From Acidimicrobiales bacterium (GTDB lineage: Bacteria; Actinomycetota; Acidimicrobiia; Acidimicrobiales; MedAcidi-G1), in NCBI GenBank assembly GCA_014237715.1, contig JAAZZG010000007.1, positions 25,122 to 89,121 on the forward strand: DNA of 64,000 nucleotides, written 5' to 3'. This document shows positions 1-8,196 of this stretch, one piece after another. A program made the translations under genes and the position numbers. Each line of letters starts with the position of its first letter. Positions within the stretch are counted from its first letter, which is position 1. The notes below the pieces were generated by a model that had not been told where the DNA came from, made no database searches, and saw nothing but the letters and a program-made list of their open reading frames with translations.

Positions 1-1521
1 TTGGGACGCGCGTCGGCCATCCTCGGCCTTTTGCTGGTGGTCCTGACCAGCGCCGCCTGCCGGGTCGATGCCACGGTCACTGTGGACGTCGCCGAGAACG
101 GCACGGGACACGTCGACCTCCTCGTCGAACTGGACGCGTCGGCAGTCGAGGCCCTCGGCGGACTCGATGAGCGGGTCCGGGTGGGTGACCTCGTCGAGGC
201 CGGCTGGGTCATCAGCGGGCCCGAGGCCATTGGAGGGTCGGCCCGGATCAGCGCCCGCAAGGCCTTCGACAATCCGGATCGGTTGGCTGCCGTGCTGGCC
301 GAGGTGGTCGGGCCGACGGCTATCTCCCAGGTCCGGTTGGTGCGTGAGCGGACCTTTGCTGAGACCACGTGGCGCCTCGATGGTCGAATCGACCTCTCTC
401 CGGGGTTGGACTTGCTGGCCGATGCCGATCTCGCCGAGGTCCTCGACGGGTTGCCGTTCGCCCGCTCCGACGGCGAGCTGGCCGACCTGGCTGGGTGTCC
501 CGACGGATCCTGTGACCCGACGGCATCGTTTTCTCTCACCCTGTTGGCCGAGATGCCCACCAACCCGGAACAGGTCCCCGAGCAAGTCACCGGGGTTGGT
601 GTCGCGGCGGGGGTGTCGAGCGGCTCGTGGACGGTAGTGCTCGGAGACCCGGTGCCCACCCACTTCCACGCCACTGGGGTGCTTACCGACTCCACCCCTC
701 GGACGTGGCGCACGGTGTCGATCATCTCGGGAGGCCTGTTCCTTCTGGTGTCGGTCTTCCAGATCCTCCGTCTGGTGATGGCTCGTCGTCGACGGAAGGC
801 AGCGGTCGAGGGGCCGGGTTCCGACCGATCGGGCCAGGCTTCGGTAACGGTGCCCTCGCCGGTCATCGAGATGGTTCGGCCGGCCATGTCATCGGAGCGC
901 CGGACGTTGCGTCTGGTGGTCCTCGGCGGCATCGGTGTGGTGTGGGATCCGGGCAGTGATCCCGAGGGACTCCTCGTGCCGTTCGTGCGTGACAACGGCG
1001 GTGTGGTGGATCCCGGTGAGGTGGCCGACCGGTACCGGGCGGCCAGCCTCGGACATCTGTCCAGTGGCGAGTTCTGGACCGCCGTTGGTGTGCCGGGCGA
1101 GGCCGACACGCTCGATTCGACCTACCTGTCGCGGGTGCGGATGCGGGCCGACGTCCAGCCGTTCCTAGATCGGATGGAGCAGCGGGGCCTGCCCGTGGCG
1201 TGTCTGACCAATGCGGTGCTGCCGTGGTCCATGCAGTTGCGGCGTCGCTTCGGGCTGGACCAGCGGGTCGATCCGTGGGTGGCCTCCGGGGAGATCGGGG
1301 CCCGTAAGCCCAGTCCGGCCATGTTCGAAGCTCTGCGGCGGATGTCGAGCGTGGAGTACGCCGACATGTTGCTCATCGATTCGGAACCGGTCACCCTGGA
1401 CGCGGCACGGGGACTGGGCATGTCCACGGTGTTGCTGCGTGGCTCGGCACTTGTGCCCGAGGGGTTCTCCCATCCGGTCATCGACGGGTTCGCCGGCCTC
1501 TTCCGGGCCCGCCCCACCTGA
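1..1521 (+). CDS. Lipoprotein with LppM-like ectodomain fused to a HAD-like domain lacking its nucleophile
   Basis: The 506-residue protein starts at TTG on the first base of the window. A start further upstream cannot be excluded, but a compact signal peptide with lipobox LTSAAC (Cys20) fits this one. Residues 21 to about 235 resemble LppM/DUF3153-type actinobacterial surface lipoproteins (inference). A membrane helix follows at about 240-262, closed by a basic RRRR stop-transfer, so the rest should be cytoplasmic. Residues 303-503 look like a haloacid dehalogenase fold: motif II LTN (Thr403), motif III Lys436 in ARKPSP, and an acidic motif IV, LLIDSE (Asp460). Motif I reads VVLGGIGVV where active enzymes have an FDLGGV-like string, so the nucleophilic Asp appears replaced by Val. 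The cytoplasmic half may therefore bind rather than hydrolyse phosphorylated ligands. radA follows 33 bp downstream. Confidence 0.7.
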   Translation: MGRASAILGLLLVVLTSAACRVDATVTVDVAENGTGHVDLLVELDASAVEALGGLDERVRVGDLVEAGWVISGPEAIGGSARISARKAFDNPDRLAAVLAEVVGPTAISQVRLVRERTFAETTWRLDGRIDLSPGLDLLADADLAEVLDGLPFARSDGELADLAGCPDGSCDPTASFSLTLLAEMPTNPEQVPEQVTGVGVAAGVSSGSWTVVLGDPVPTHFHATGVLTDSTPRTWRTVSIISGGLFLLVSVFQILRLVMARRRRKAAVEGPGSDRSGQASVTVPSPVIEMVRPAMSSERRTLRLVVLGGIGVVWDPGSDPEGLLVPFVRDNGGVVDPGEVADRYRAASLGHLSSGEFWTAVGVPGEADTLDSTYLSRVRMRADVQPFLDRMEQRGLPVACLTNAVLPWSMQLRRRFGLDQRVDPWVASGEIGARKPSPAMFEALRRMSSVEYADMLLIDSEPVTLDAARGLGMSTVLLRGSALVPEGFSHPVIDGFAGLFRARPT

Positions 1522-1554
1522 CCCCTGTCACAGGCGGTTCGTAGGTTCGGTCCC

Positions 1555-2961
1555 ATGACAAGCCTCACGACCGGATCCCGTACCCGCACCACGTTCGAGT
1601 GCGCCTCGTGTGGCGCCCCGCACCCCAGTTGGGTGGGCAGGTGCGGTAGTTGCGGCGACTGGAACGCCCTGGTGGAGGTTCCGGTCGTCCGGTCCGGCGG
1701 CTCGAGTGTGCTCGCCGCGGCGAGCCTCAGGATTGGTGAGGCCCGACCTTTGTCGACGCTGGCTCCCGACGAGTCAGCCGCGGTGCCTACCGGTATGGCT
1801 GAAGCCGATCGGGCGTTCGGAGGGGGCCTGGTGCCCGGCTCGGTCACCCTGCTGGGCGGCGAGCCGGGCATCGGCAAGTCGACCCTCACCCTGCAACTCG
1901 CCGCCGCACGGGTCGGTGCCGGCGGCCGGGTCCTGCTGGTCAGCGCCGAGGAGTCGCCGGGTCAGGTTCGGTTGCGGGCCGAGCGGTTGGGCGCCGTGCA
2001 CGACGACCTCTGGCTGGCCGGTGATGCCTCTGTCGAGGCGATCCTGGCCCACCTCGATCAACTCGAACCCGACCTGCTCATCGTGGATTCGGTGCAGACC
2101 GTCCACCTGGCGGCCGAGGGCGGTGCGCCTGGTTCGGCCGGCCAAGTCCGGGCGTCGGCGCAACGTCTGGTGGTTGAGGCCAAGGCCCGTGCGTTGGCCA
2201 CCGTGCTGGTCGGTCATGTCACCAAGGATGGTTCGCTGGCCGGCCCCAAGACACTGGAACACATGGTCGACACGGTGGCAGAGCTGACCGGCGATCGCCA
2301 TCACGCCCTGCGGATGCTGCGGGTCGTCAAGCACCGGTTCGGTCCAACCGACGAGATCGGCCTGTTCGCCATGGGTGCTGACGGACTGCAGTCCGTCGAC
2401 GACCCCAGCCGACTCTTTCTGGCCGACCGGGCCCCCGACGTTGCCGGTTCAGTGGTCCTGCCCGCGCTGGAGGGGCATCGGCCGCTCCTATTGGAGGTTC
2501 AGGCCCTGGTGGTCCGTTCGTCCACGCCTCATCCTCGGCGTTCACCACAGGGCCTCGATGGGCGCCGGCTGGCGCTGTTGCTGGCGGTGCTGGAACGTCG
2601 CGCCGGCATCGATCCCGGAGCACTTGACGTGTATGCCACCGTGGTGGGTGGCGCTCAGGCCACCGAACCGGCCGCTGATCTTCCCCTCGCCCTCGCCGTT
2701 GTGTCTGCCGTGGTGGGTCGCCCACTGGGGTCGGACACTGTGGCCCTCGGCGAGGTGGGCCTCGGTGGGGAACTGCGTCAGGTGACCGGCACTGGTCGGC
2801 GCCTCATGGAGGCCGCCCGCCTGGGTTTTCGGCGTGCTGTCGTTCCGGCGTCCACACCTGGTCCGCCCGACGGCATCGAACTGGTCCGTGTCGCCACCCT
2901 CGTTGAGGCTGTCGCCGCCGTCGGCCTGCTCCCCGCAGGGGATGCCAGCCGGGATCGCTGA
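1555..2961 (+). CDS. radA: DNA repair protein RadA (Sms), branch-migration ATPase
   Basis: RadA is a RecA-like ATPase that drives branch migration during recombinational repair and is cytoplasmic. The 468-residue product has the full family layout: an N-terminal C4 zinc finger (CASC...CGSC, residues 17-35), a Walker A motif GGEPGIGKST near residue 100, a Walker B region (LLIVDSVQT), and a C-terminal Lon-protease-like domain without protease activity. The family KNRFG motif appears as KHRFG, a conservative change at the Asn. Length matches the family (about 450-480). The ATG at 1555 gives the zinc finger its usual distance from the N terminus. The next gene starts 17 bp downstream, so the two are probably co-transcribed. 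Confidence 0.95.
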   Translation: MTSLTTGSRTRTTFECASCGAPHPSWVGRCGSCGDWNALVEVPVVRSGGSSVLAAASLRIGEARPLSTLAPDESAAVPTGMAEADRAFGGGLVPGSVTLLGGEPGIGKSTLTLQLAAARVGAGGRVLLVSAEESPGQVRLRAERLGAVHDDLWLAGDASVEAILAHLDQLEPDLLIVDSVQTVHLAAEGGAPGSAGQVRASAQRLVVEAKARALATVLVGHVTKDGSLAGPKTLEHMVDTVAELTGDRHHALRMLRVVKHRFGPTDEIGLFAMGADGLQSVDDPSRLFLADRAPDVAGSVVLPALEGHRPLLLEVQALVVRSSTPHPRRSPQGLDGRRLALLLAVLERRAGIDPGALDVYATVVGGAQATEPAADLPLALAVVSAVVGRPLGSDTVALGEVGLGGELRQVTGTGRRLMEAARLGFRRAVVPASTPGPPDGIELVRVATLVEAVAAVGLLPAGDASRDR

Positions 2962-2978
2962 CTGCTAGGAACGTCCCC

Positions 2979-3650
2979 ATGCGAATTGAACTGCCCTCGG
3001 GCACCGCCGCCGAACTGGTTCAACCGCCGTCGGGCCCTGTGGATCAGGCCCCTTCAGAAAGAGGTCTGGTGGTGATCCCGGACGTCATGGGGATGCGACC
3101 CCTGTTCGACGACCTGGTGGCGCGTCTGGCCGCCGAGACTGGTTGGACGGTGGCGGCTTTCGAGCTCTACCCGGGTCGCGAGCAACTCGACGTGGGCGAC
3201 CGTCTGGTCGCCGCTTCGACGCTGGACGACGACCGGGTGCTGGGCGATGCCATTGCTGCCGCGGAGGCCACTGGGGCCGGCACAGTGTCGATTCTGGGCT
3301 TCTGCATGGGCGGGATGTACGCCCTCAAAGCGGTGGGCACCGGGCGTTTCGAGCGGTCATGCCCGTTCTACGGGATGATCCACGTGCCCGAGGCCTGGCA
3401 GGGCCCGGGACAACGGGAGCCGTTGGATGCGATGGCTGCCGGCGATCCGTCGTCTGTGCTGGCGGTCATCGGCACGGCCGACGCATGGACGCCACCCGGC
3501 CACGTTGACGAACTCGAGGCCGCCGGTGCCACGGTTCTTCGCTACGAGGGTGCCGACCACGGTTTCGTGCACGACGCATCGCGACCGGCCCACCGGGCGG
3601 ACGACGCGGCGGATGCGTGGGCGAAGGTCCTCGACTGGCTGGCCGGCTGA
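2979..3650 (+). CDS. Dienelactone hydrolase family protein
   Basis: This 223-residue protein is a small alpha/beta hydrolase of the dienelactone hydrolase family. The nucleophile elbow is GFCMGG with Cys, as in true dienelactone hydrolases. The other triad members are visible as Asp in IGTADAWTPP and His in GADHGFVHD. Length is typical (220-240 residues). The natural substrate cannot be told: members cleave 4-carboxymethylene-butenolide or serve as general carboxylesterases, and no aromatic ring-cleavage genes are nearby. It lies 17 bp after radA and converges on the Crp-type regulator gene, which ends 25 bp further on. Confidence 0.85.
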   Translation: MRIELPSGTAAELVQPPSGPVDQAPSERGLVVIPDVMGMRPLFDDLVARLAAETGWTVAAFELYPGREQLDVGDRLVAASTLDDDRVLGDAIAAAEATGAGTVSILGFCMGGMYALKAVGTGRFERSCPFYGMIHVPEAWQGPGQREPLDAMAAGDPSSVLAVIGTADAWTPPGHVDELEAAGATVLRYEGADHGFVHDASRPAHRADDAADAWAKVLDWLAG

Positions 3651-3675
3651 GCCGGACCTGACCAACTGAAGCGAG

Positions 3676-4335
3676 CTACCTGGAGCGGATCGTCAGCTGT
3701 TCGCGGTTGGTGATCCGGTAGGTGCGGTCAATCTGTTCGATCCACCCCAGTCGGATGAACGATGCGATGGCCTTGTTGACCCGCTCCCGTGATGCGCCGA
3801 CCATTCCGGCCAGCTCTTCCTGGGTGATGGGCAGCGAGAACTCGTCATCCTCACCAGCCAGTTCCAGCAGTCGCTTGGCGGTGCGTCCGGTCACGTCCAA
3901 GAACACCGAGTCGGCCAGGGCGGTATCCATGGTCCGCAGTCGTCCGGTCAGCATGTCCACCACCCGCCACAGCAGGGCCGGGTCGGCTTCGTAGACGTCG
4001 CGTACCGGACCGTACGGCACGGTGGTGACCATCGAGGTCTCCAGTGCTCGGGCTCCGGCCGAGCGGCCCCGCCCGTCGAACAGGCCCATCTCGCCGAACA
4101 GGTCACCCTCCTCCATGAGGGCCACCATCGATTCTCGCCCGTCGATGGACTTGTTGGCGATGGCGATCCGGCCTGACACCACGACGTACAACTCGTCGGG
4201 CGGTTCGTCCTCACGAAAGAGCACGTCACCGCGCCGCAACTCGAGGTCCTGGCTGGCGGCGACGATCTCCTCGAGGACGTCATCGTCCAACCCGGCAAAC
4301 AGGGTGGTTTCGCGAAAGAGCGTGGTGTCCGGCAT
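3676..4335 (-). CDS. Crp/Fnr-family transcriptional regulator, GlxR-like
   Basis: A 219-residue regulator of Crp type. The N-terminal half is a cyclic-nucleotide-binding barrel with the phosphate-binding cassette FGEMGLF followed by GRSAGARA, which keeps the Arg-Ser pair that contacts cAMP in Crp and GlxR. The C-terminal half is a winged helix with the signature TQEELAGMVGASRERVNKA, closely matching actinobacterial GlxR/Crp. The ATG at 4335 (MPDTTLF) gives the family length. The same reading frame stays open to 5649 but that extension is antisense to ispD and ispF. It is divergent from ispD with a gap of about 110 bp that must hold both promoters. The class III cyclase at 45.1 kb could supply its ligand (inference). 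Confidence 0.88.
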   Translation of the reverse strand: MPDTTLFRETTLFAGLDDDVLEEIVAASQDLELRRGDVLFREDEPPDELYVVVSGRIAIANKSIDGRESMVALMEEGDLFGEMGLFDGRGRSAGARALETSMVTTVPYGPVRDVYEADPALLWRVVDMLTGRLRTMDTALADSVFLDVTGRTAKRLLELAGEDDEFSLPITQEELAGMVGASRERVNKAIASFIRLGWIEQIDRTYRITNREQLTIRSR

Positions 4336-4446
4336 GTCGATTGGCCATGCTAGTGAGATGCAAAGCACCCGGCCGACATCAGCATCTGCTCTGGCCTCGG
4401 GATGTCCCGTGCCGAACCGTGGAAGGTGCCGCAGGGGGGCCTCCCG

Positions 4447-5121
4447 GTGAGTGTCTGGACGATCGTGGTGGCTGCCGGTCGTGGCGAGCGGTTCGGTAGC
4501 GACAAACAGGCCGCCGACCTCGGCGGTCGCCCGGTGGTGTCTCGGAGCGTGGCCACCTCGTTGGAAGCATCCGATGGCGTGGTCGTGGTGGTGGCTCCCG
4601 AACGACTCGTGGCCGCTGAGGCGCTGGTGGCCGGCCCCGACGGCGAGGCGACGGCGGTAACCCTGGTGGCAGGCGGTGCGACCCGAGCTGCGTCTGTACG
4701 GGCCGGGCTGGTTGCCGTCCCCGATGACGCTGAGGTGGTGCTGGTACACGACGGTGCCCGCCCCTTGGCCACCGCGGCGCTGTTCGCTCGAGTAGTGGCT
4801 GCCGTTCGGGCTGGCGCCGATGCCGTGGTGCCTGGTGTGCCGGTCGCCGACTCGCTCCGGGCGGTCGACGGCGGTGTAGTGGATCGTGACGGGGTGCTGG
4901 CGGTGCAGACGCCCCAGGGCTTCCCAGCCGATCGACTCCGGGCCGCCCATGCCGCTGGGACCGACGCTAGCGACGACGCCACCCTCGTGGAGGCCGTCGG
5001 TGGCACAGTGGTGGTCGTGGATGGCGAGCCGGCGAACCTCAAGATCACCCGACCTGTGGACCTCGCGCTGGCCACCGCGTCCCTCGGGTCGGCTGATGAT
5101 GGGAGCGGTTCCGATGACTGA
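4447..5121 (+). CDS. ispD: 2-C-methyl-D-erythritol 4-phosphate cytidylyltransferase
   Basis: IspD catalyses the third step of the MEP isoprenoid pathway, forming CDP-methylerythritol from CTP and MEP. The product shows the nucleotidyltransferase loop VVAAGRGERFGSDKQ near the N terminus, VHDGARPL in the middle, QTPQGF, and the C-terminal LKITRPVDLALA. The GTG at 4447 is preferred because a GCAGGGGG Shine-Dalgarno-like stretch (4431-4438) sits about 8 bp upstream and it gives 224 residues, the usual length. An ATG at 4402 would add 15 residues. The 3' end overlaps ispF by 8 bp, so the two are translationally coupled. Confidence 0.92.
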   Translation: MSVWTIVVAAGRGERFGSDKQAADLGGRPVVSRSVATSLEASDGVVVVVAPERLVAAEALVAGPDGEATAVTLVAGGATRAASVRAGLVAVPDDAEVVLVHDGARPLATAALFARVVAAVRAGADAVVPGVPVADSLRAVDGGVVDRDGVLAVQTPQGFPADRLRAAHAAGTDASDDATLVEAVGGTVVVVDGEPANLKITRPVDLALATASLGSADDGSGSDD

Positions 5122-5656
5122 CTCCGGGTCTGATCGACCGACGATCCCCGAACTGCGTATCGGGCAGGGCTTTGACGTCCACCCGTTTAGCGAGGATTCC
5201 GGCCGGTCCATGGTCCTGGGTGGCGTGACGTTCGACGGCCCTGGTCTGGCCGGCCACAGCGACGCCGATGCGGTGGCCCACGCCGTCACCGACGCCCTAC
5301 TGGGGGCCGCTGGTCTAGGCGACATCGGGCAGCGCTTCCCAGACACCGACGCTGCTTTCGCCGGCGCCGACAGCATGGCTCTGCTGGCCAATGCGGCCGA
5401 CGCGGTCGTTGCCGAGGGTTGGACGGTGGCCAACGTGGACTGCACGGTGGTCCTCGAGGCCCCGAAGCTGGCGCCCCGTCGTGATGAGATGCAGGCCGGC
5501 TTGACCCGAGTGGTCGGTGGCCCGGTCACCATCAAGGGCAAGCGGGCCGAGGGCCTCGGTGCCCTGGGTCGTCGTGAGGGTGTGGCCTGTTTCGCCGTCG
5601 CCCTGTTGGTCCGATCCGTTGCCCCGTCGGGACGAGAAGATGGAGGCACCTCGTGA
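5114..5656 (+). CDS. ispF: 2-C-methyl-D-erythritol 2,4-cyclodiphosphate synthase
   Basis: IspF cyclises CDP-methylerythritol 2-phosphate to MEcPP in the MEP pathway. The 180-residue protein carries the metal-binding GQGFDVHPF (Asp, His) near residue 18 and LAGHSDADAVAHAVTDALLG with the third metal ligand. The C-terminal region has the substrate-loop KAEGLG-like KRAEGLGALGR. The ATG at 5114 lies inside the ispD stop region (8-bp overlap). The 3' end overlaps the start of rlmB by 4 bp (GTGA), giving a tightly coupled ispD-ispF-rlmB unit. Many actinobacteria carry cysS between ispF and rlmB; it is absent here. Confidence 0.95.
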   Translation: MTDSGSDRPTIPELRIGQGFDVHPFSEDSGRSMVLGGVTFDGPGLAGHSDADAVAHAVTDALLGAAGLGDIGQRFPDTDAAFAGADSMALLANAADAVVAEGWTVANVDCTVVLEAPKLAPRRDEMQAGLTRVVGGPVTIKGKRAEGLGALGRREGVACFAVALLVRSVAPSGREDGGTS

Positions 5657-6672
5657 GTGGTTCCCGAGGTGGAAGTGGAAGGGGTCCGGGCGCTGGCGCC
5701 CGCAAAGGCGGTCCGAGTAAGGCCGGTTCGAGTAGGGGTGGCCCCCGTCGGGGCGGCCCTCAGAACGTCGGCAAGGGCAACCGGGGTGCGGCTCGTCCTG
5801 AACCGCCGCCCCGACGGTCGTCAACCGGTCGACCCAACAAGCCCGGGGGCGGTTCCGGCCGGGGCCGTGGCTCGGGCCAGCGGGGTACCTCGCCGTTGGG
5901 TAACCGTGACGGTGGCGACGGGCCCAAAGGTCTGGGTGGCGACCAGGTGGAGGGCCGTCAGGCTGTCCGAGAGCTCCTGCTGGCCGGCACCCGCCGGACA
6001 CGCGAGGTAGTTCTGGCCGGCGATCTCGACTCGGCCCCCATCCTCGACGACATCATCGATTTGGCCGACGAGGCCAAGGTCACCATTCGAGAGGTGTCAC
6101 GCAACAAGTTCGAGTCCATGACCCGCACCGAGGCTGCCCAGGGGGTGCTGGCCCTGGCCCAGCCGCTGCAGGAGTACCAGCTCGACGACCTCCTAGTGCC
6201 CGACGCTGCAGGTCGAGACCCGTTCCTGTTGCTACTCGACGGTGTGACCGATCCCGGCAACCTCGGGGCGATCCTCCGATCAGCGGAGTGTGCTGGGGTG
6301 ACCGGTGTGGTTCTGCCCCGTCACCGGGCGGCCGGGGTGACGGCCACGGTGGCCAAGTCGGCAGCTGGGGCTATCGAGCACCTTCGGATGACCAGGGTCG
6401 GAGGCCTGCCCAAGGCGTTGTCACAGATGTCGAATGCTGGCGTGTGGTCCGTGGGCCTCGACGCAGGTGGAGATGGGGCCATCCACCAACTCACGGTGGC
6501 CGACCAGCCGGTGGCCCTCGTCATGGGCGCCGAGGGGACTGGCCTATCCCGCCTGGTGCGGGAGCGGTGCGACACCATTGCCCACATCCCGCTGGCTGGG
6601 GTGCTGGGCTCGCTGAACGTCTCGGCGGCTGCCGCTGTTGCCCTCTTCGAGGTGGCCCGCTGTCGGACCTGA
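5653..6672 (+). CDS. rlmB: 23S rRNA (guanosine-2'-O-)-methyltransferase, TrmH/SpoU family
   Basis: This SPOUT enzyme methylates a ribose in 23S rRNA using SAM. Residues 1 to about 95 are a Gly/Arg/Ser/Pro-rich disordered tail. A substrate-binding domain follows (VEGRQAVRELLLAGTRR) and then the knotted SpoU catalytic domain with its three motifs: LDGVTDPGNLGAILRSA, LVMGAEGTGLSRL, and IPLAGVLGSLNVSAAAAV. The catalytic motifs are intact. The basic tail makes it longer (339 residues) than E. coli RlmB (243). The GTG at 5653 overlaps the ispF stop by 4 bp. A strong hairpin at 6709-6730 ends the operon. Confidence 0.9.
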   Translation: MSGSRGGSGRGPGAGARKGGPSKAGSSRGGPRRGGPQNVGKGNRGAARPEPPPRRSSTGRPNKPGGGSGRGRGSGQRGTSPLGNRDGGDGPKGLGGDQVEGRQAVRELLLAGTRRTREVVLAGDLDSAPILDDIIDLADEAKVTIREVSRNKFESMTRTEAAQGVLALAQPLQEYQLDDLLVPDAAGRDPFLLLLDGVTDPGNLGAILRSAECAGVTGVVLPRHRAAGVTATVAKSAAGAIEHLRMTRVGGLPKALSQMSNAGVWSVGLDAGGDGAIHQLTVADQPVALVMGAEGTGLSRLVRERCDTIAHIPLAGVLGSLNVSAAAAVALFEVARCRT

Positions 6673-6708
6673 GCCCGGTGTACGGCCGGACGGCCTAGGT
6701 CGCAGCGA

Positions 6709-6730
6709 CCCGGGGCGTGCACGCCCCGGG
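6709..6730. terminator. Perfect inverted repeat between convergent genes
   Basis: Two perfect 10-base arms (CCCGGGGCGT and its complement) are separated by GC, forming a 22-base palindrome. It sits 36 bp after rlmB and 20 bp before the stop of the convergent membrane-protein gene, so it could terminate both. There is no T tract, as is common for actinobacterial terminators. Confidence 0.7.
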
Positions 6731-6750
6731 CCCGCGACCTGTGACCGTGG

Positions 6751-7368
6751 TCAGGCTGTCGCGCCTGCCCTGCGAAACATGATGATGCTGGAGAGCAGCA
6801 GCCAAATGGCGAACACCAGGAAGCCGATGAAGGAGATCGGGTGGGGGATCACGAGGATGAGAGCCGTCGCATAGCCGATCCAGGCCAGCCACGAGGGAAT
6901 GAGACCCGTCTGCTTCGCTGAGGCGCTCACGCCGACCGTGATGAGGACCATGCCGAAAAGGAAGGGCACCCACAGGTACTGGAGCATGGCGCTGACCGCC
7001 ACCACTGCAGCGGTGGGCATGTGCTCGGCGGCGTCGAGGAGGGCCATCCGGGAAGCGGAGTCCATGGCCATGCCGGCGGCCATGCAGACGGTGCCCACGG
7101 CTGCAGTGGGGGCCAGGAGGGTCACCCCTCGTTCCCGGAGGGCGTTGCTGGTCCAGAGCCCCCAGAGCAGCATGAGGATCCCCACGAGGACTCCCACCCA
7201 CATGGCGAACCAGGCCCCGTCGCCCATGTCCACCCAGTGGGCGACGATCTGATCGGTGGTCTTCTCGGATACATCCGGTGGATCGCCCTCGATGGACATC
7301 ATGACGATCATGCCGATGATCGAAACGGCCCCGAACAGGGCGCCGAAGCGTTCGATGAAGCGTTGCAA
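6751..7368 (-). CDS. Multi-pass membrane protein of unknown function
   Basis: A 205-residue hydrophobic protein with about six predicted membrane segments, beginning with FGALFGAVSIIGMIVMMSI and ending with FLVFAIWLLLSSIIMF. I recognise no catalytic motif; it broadly resembles DUF4386-like integral membrane proteins. The TTG at 7368 (LQRFIERF) is chosen because GGGAGGAG sits 6 bp upstream; a longer ATG-start reading to 7422 lacks such a site. A conserved-looking segment VGVSASAKQTGLIPSWLA recurs in a decayed copy at about 7675-7905, on the other side of the tRNA gene. Confidence 0.75.
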   Translation of the reverse strand: MQRFIERFGALFGAVSIIGMIVMMSIEGDPPDVSEKTTDQIVAHWVDMGDGAWFAMWVGVLVGILMLLWGLWTSNALRERGVTLLAPTAAVGTVCMAAGMAMDSASRMALLDAAEHMPTAAVVAVSAMLQYLWVPFLFGMVLITVGVSASAKQTGLIPSWLAWIGYATALILVIPHPISFIGFLVFAIWLLLSSIIMFRRAGATA

Positions 7369-7453
7369 GGGAGACTCCTCCCGCCAGTGGCAGGGTCCGT
7401 TCCCCGCCGGAACCGCGAGCATCGCACGGATTCGGCTGGATTGCGGGACCTTG

Positions 7454-7527
7454 AGCCCGAGGTCGGATTCGAACCGACGACCTGACGCTTACAAGGCGCC
7501 TGCTCTGACCAACTGAGCTACCCGGGC
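7454..7527 (-). tRNA. tRNA-Thr (anticodon TGT)
   Basis: On the minus strand the sequence folds into a full cloverleaf: a 7-bp acceptor GCCCGGG/CTCGGGC with one G-T pair, D-arm GCTC/GAGC, an anticodon stem with loop CTTGTAA (anticodon TGT, reading ACA), and T-arm GTCGG/CCGAC with loop TTCGAAT. The discriminator base is T. No CCA is encoded. It lies between the membrane-protein gene and its decayed copy. Confidence 0.95.
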
Positions 7528-7674
7528 GGGATGGTGCGGGTCTTCCGACCAGTTAATCGACGTGGCCGGGCCTCCCTCCCTGACGAGGCTACTGAGACGG
7601 GCCGGACGTGTCGTCCGACCCGTTCCGCTGGGTGTTCCCCGTCTTGACGTCTCCGGCCTTGGGCTGAGGCCGAT

Positions 7675-7905
7675 GTGCTGGCACCCCGGAACATGATGGT
7701 GGCGGCGATCAGCATCTAGACCATGGCCAGCACGACGCCGGTGAAGGCCACTTCGTGGGGATCAGGGCCCCGAGGGTGGAGACGTACCCGGCCTGGGCCA
7801 GCCACGATGGGATGAGGCCGGTCTGCTTCGCACTAGCGCCCACACTGACCAGAATCAGTACCTGGCCCACTGCGTACGGGATCCCCATCGCTGGGGGTAC
7901 TTGAA
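7675..7905 (-). pseudogene. Decayed C-terminal copy of the neighbouring membrane protein
   Basis: Minus-strand translation from about 7905 gives a hydrophobic run followed by VGASAKQTGLIPSWLAQAGY, nearly matching VSASAKQTGLIPSWLAWIGY of the intact gene at 6751-7368. After LIP, a one-base deletion near 7762-7768 shifts the frame. Reading on in the restored frame gives AFTGVVLAMV, then a TAG (7717-7719) where the intact copy has Trp, then MLIAATIMFRGA, matching LLLSSIIMFRRAG. Only the last third of the gene is represented. The rest of the 7528-7917 gap, about 150 bp next to the tRNA, shows no gene I can support. Confidence 0.75.
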
Positions 7906-7917
7906 TGGCCACCCCGC

Positions 7918-8196
7918 GTGAACAATCATCAGGGTGTGGCACTGACGCAGCGAGACCGGGACATTCTGGACTTCGAACGATCGTGGTGGTCGGCCACTGC
8001 GCCTAAGGACGTTCAGATCCGTGAGCGGTTCGAGCTCTCAGCCACCCGCTACTACCAGGTGCTCGGCGAGATGCTCGACACCGACGACGCCATGGCCTAC
8101 GACCCGTTGGTCGTGCGTCGCCTCCAGCGCCAGCGTGACCGTCGCCGCCGTGCCCGCCTCGAGCCCCGGATGATCGAGGAAGACGGCACCCGATGA
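7918..8196 (+). CDS. DUF3263 family protein
   Basis: A 92-residue cytoplasmic protein matching the actinobacterial DUF3263 family: LTQRDRDILDFERSWW, then FELSATRYYQVLGEMLD, then a highly basic tail (RLQRQRDRRRRAR). The helix-turn-helix-like middle and basic end suggest nucleic-acid binding, but no function is established. The start could be GTG at 7918 or GTG at 7936 (VALTQRD); the second removes six residues that are probably not part of the family. It overlaps the LytR_C gene by 4 bp (ATGA). The same pair of families is adjacent in mycobacteria. Confidence 0.85.
   Translation: MNNHQGVALTQRDRDILDFERSWWSATAPKDVQIRERFELSATRYYQVLGEMLDTDDAMAYDPLVVRRLQRQRDRRRRARLEPRMIEEDGTR

Noticed and set aside
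4336..4446. Crp operator between the crp-like gene and ispD
   Set aside because: No TGTGA-N6-TCACA-like palindrome was found in the intergenic stretch.
3676..5649. 657-codon minus-strand frame joining the Crp-like protein to a long upstream extension
   Set aside because: The part above 4335 is antisense to ispD and ispF, has composition typical of high-GC shadow frames (Arg/Ser/Pro/His-rich), and no family resemblance.
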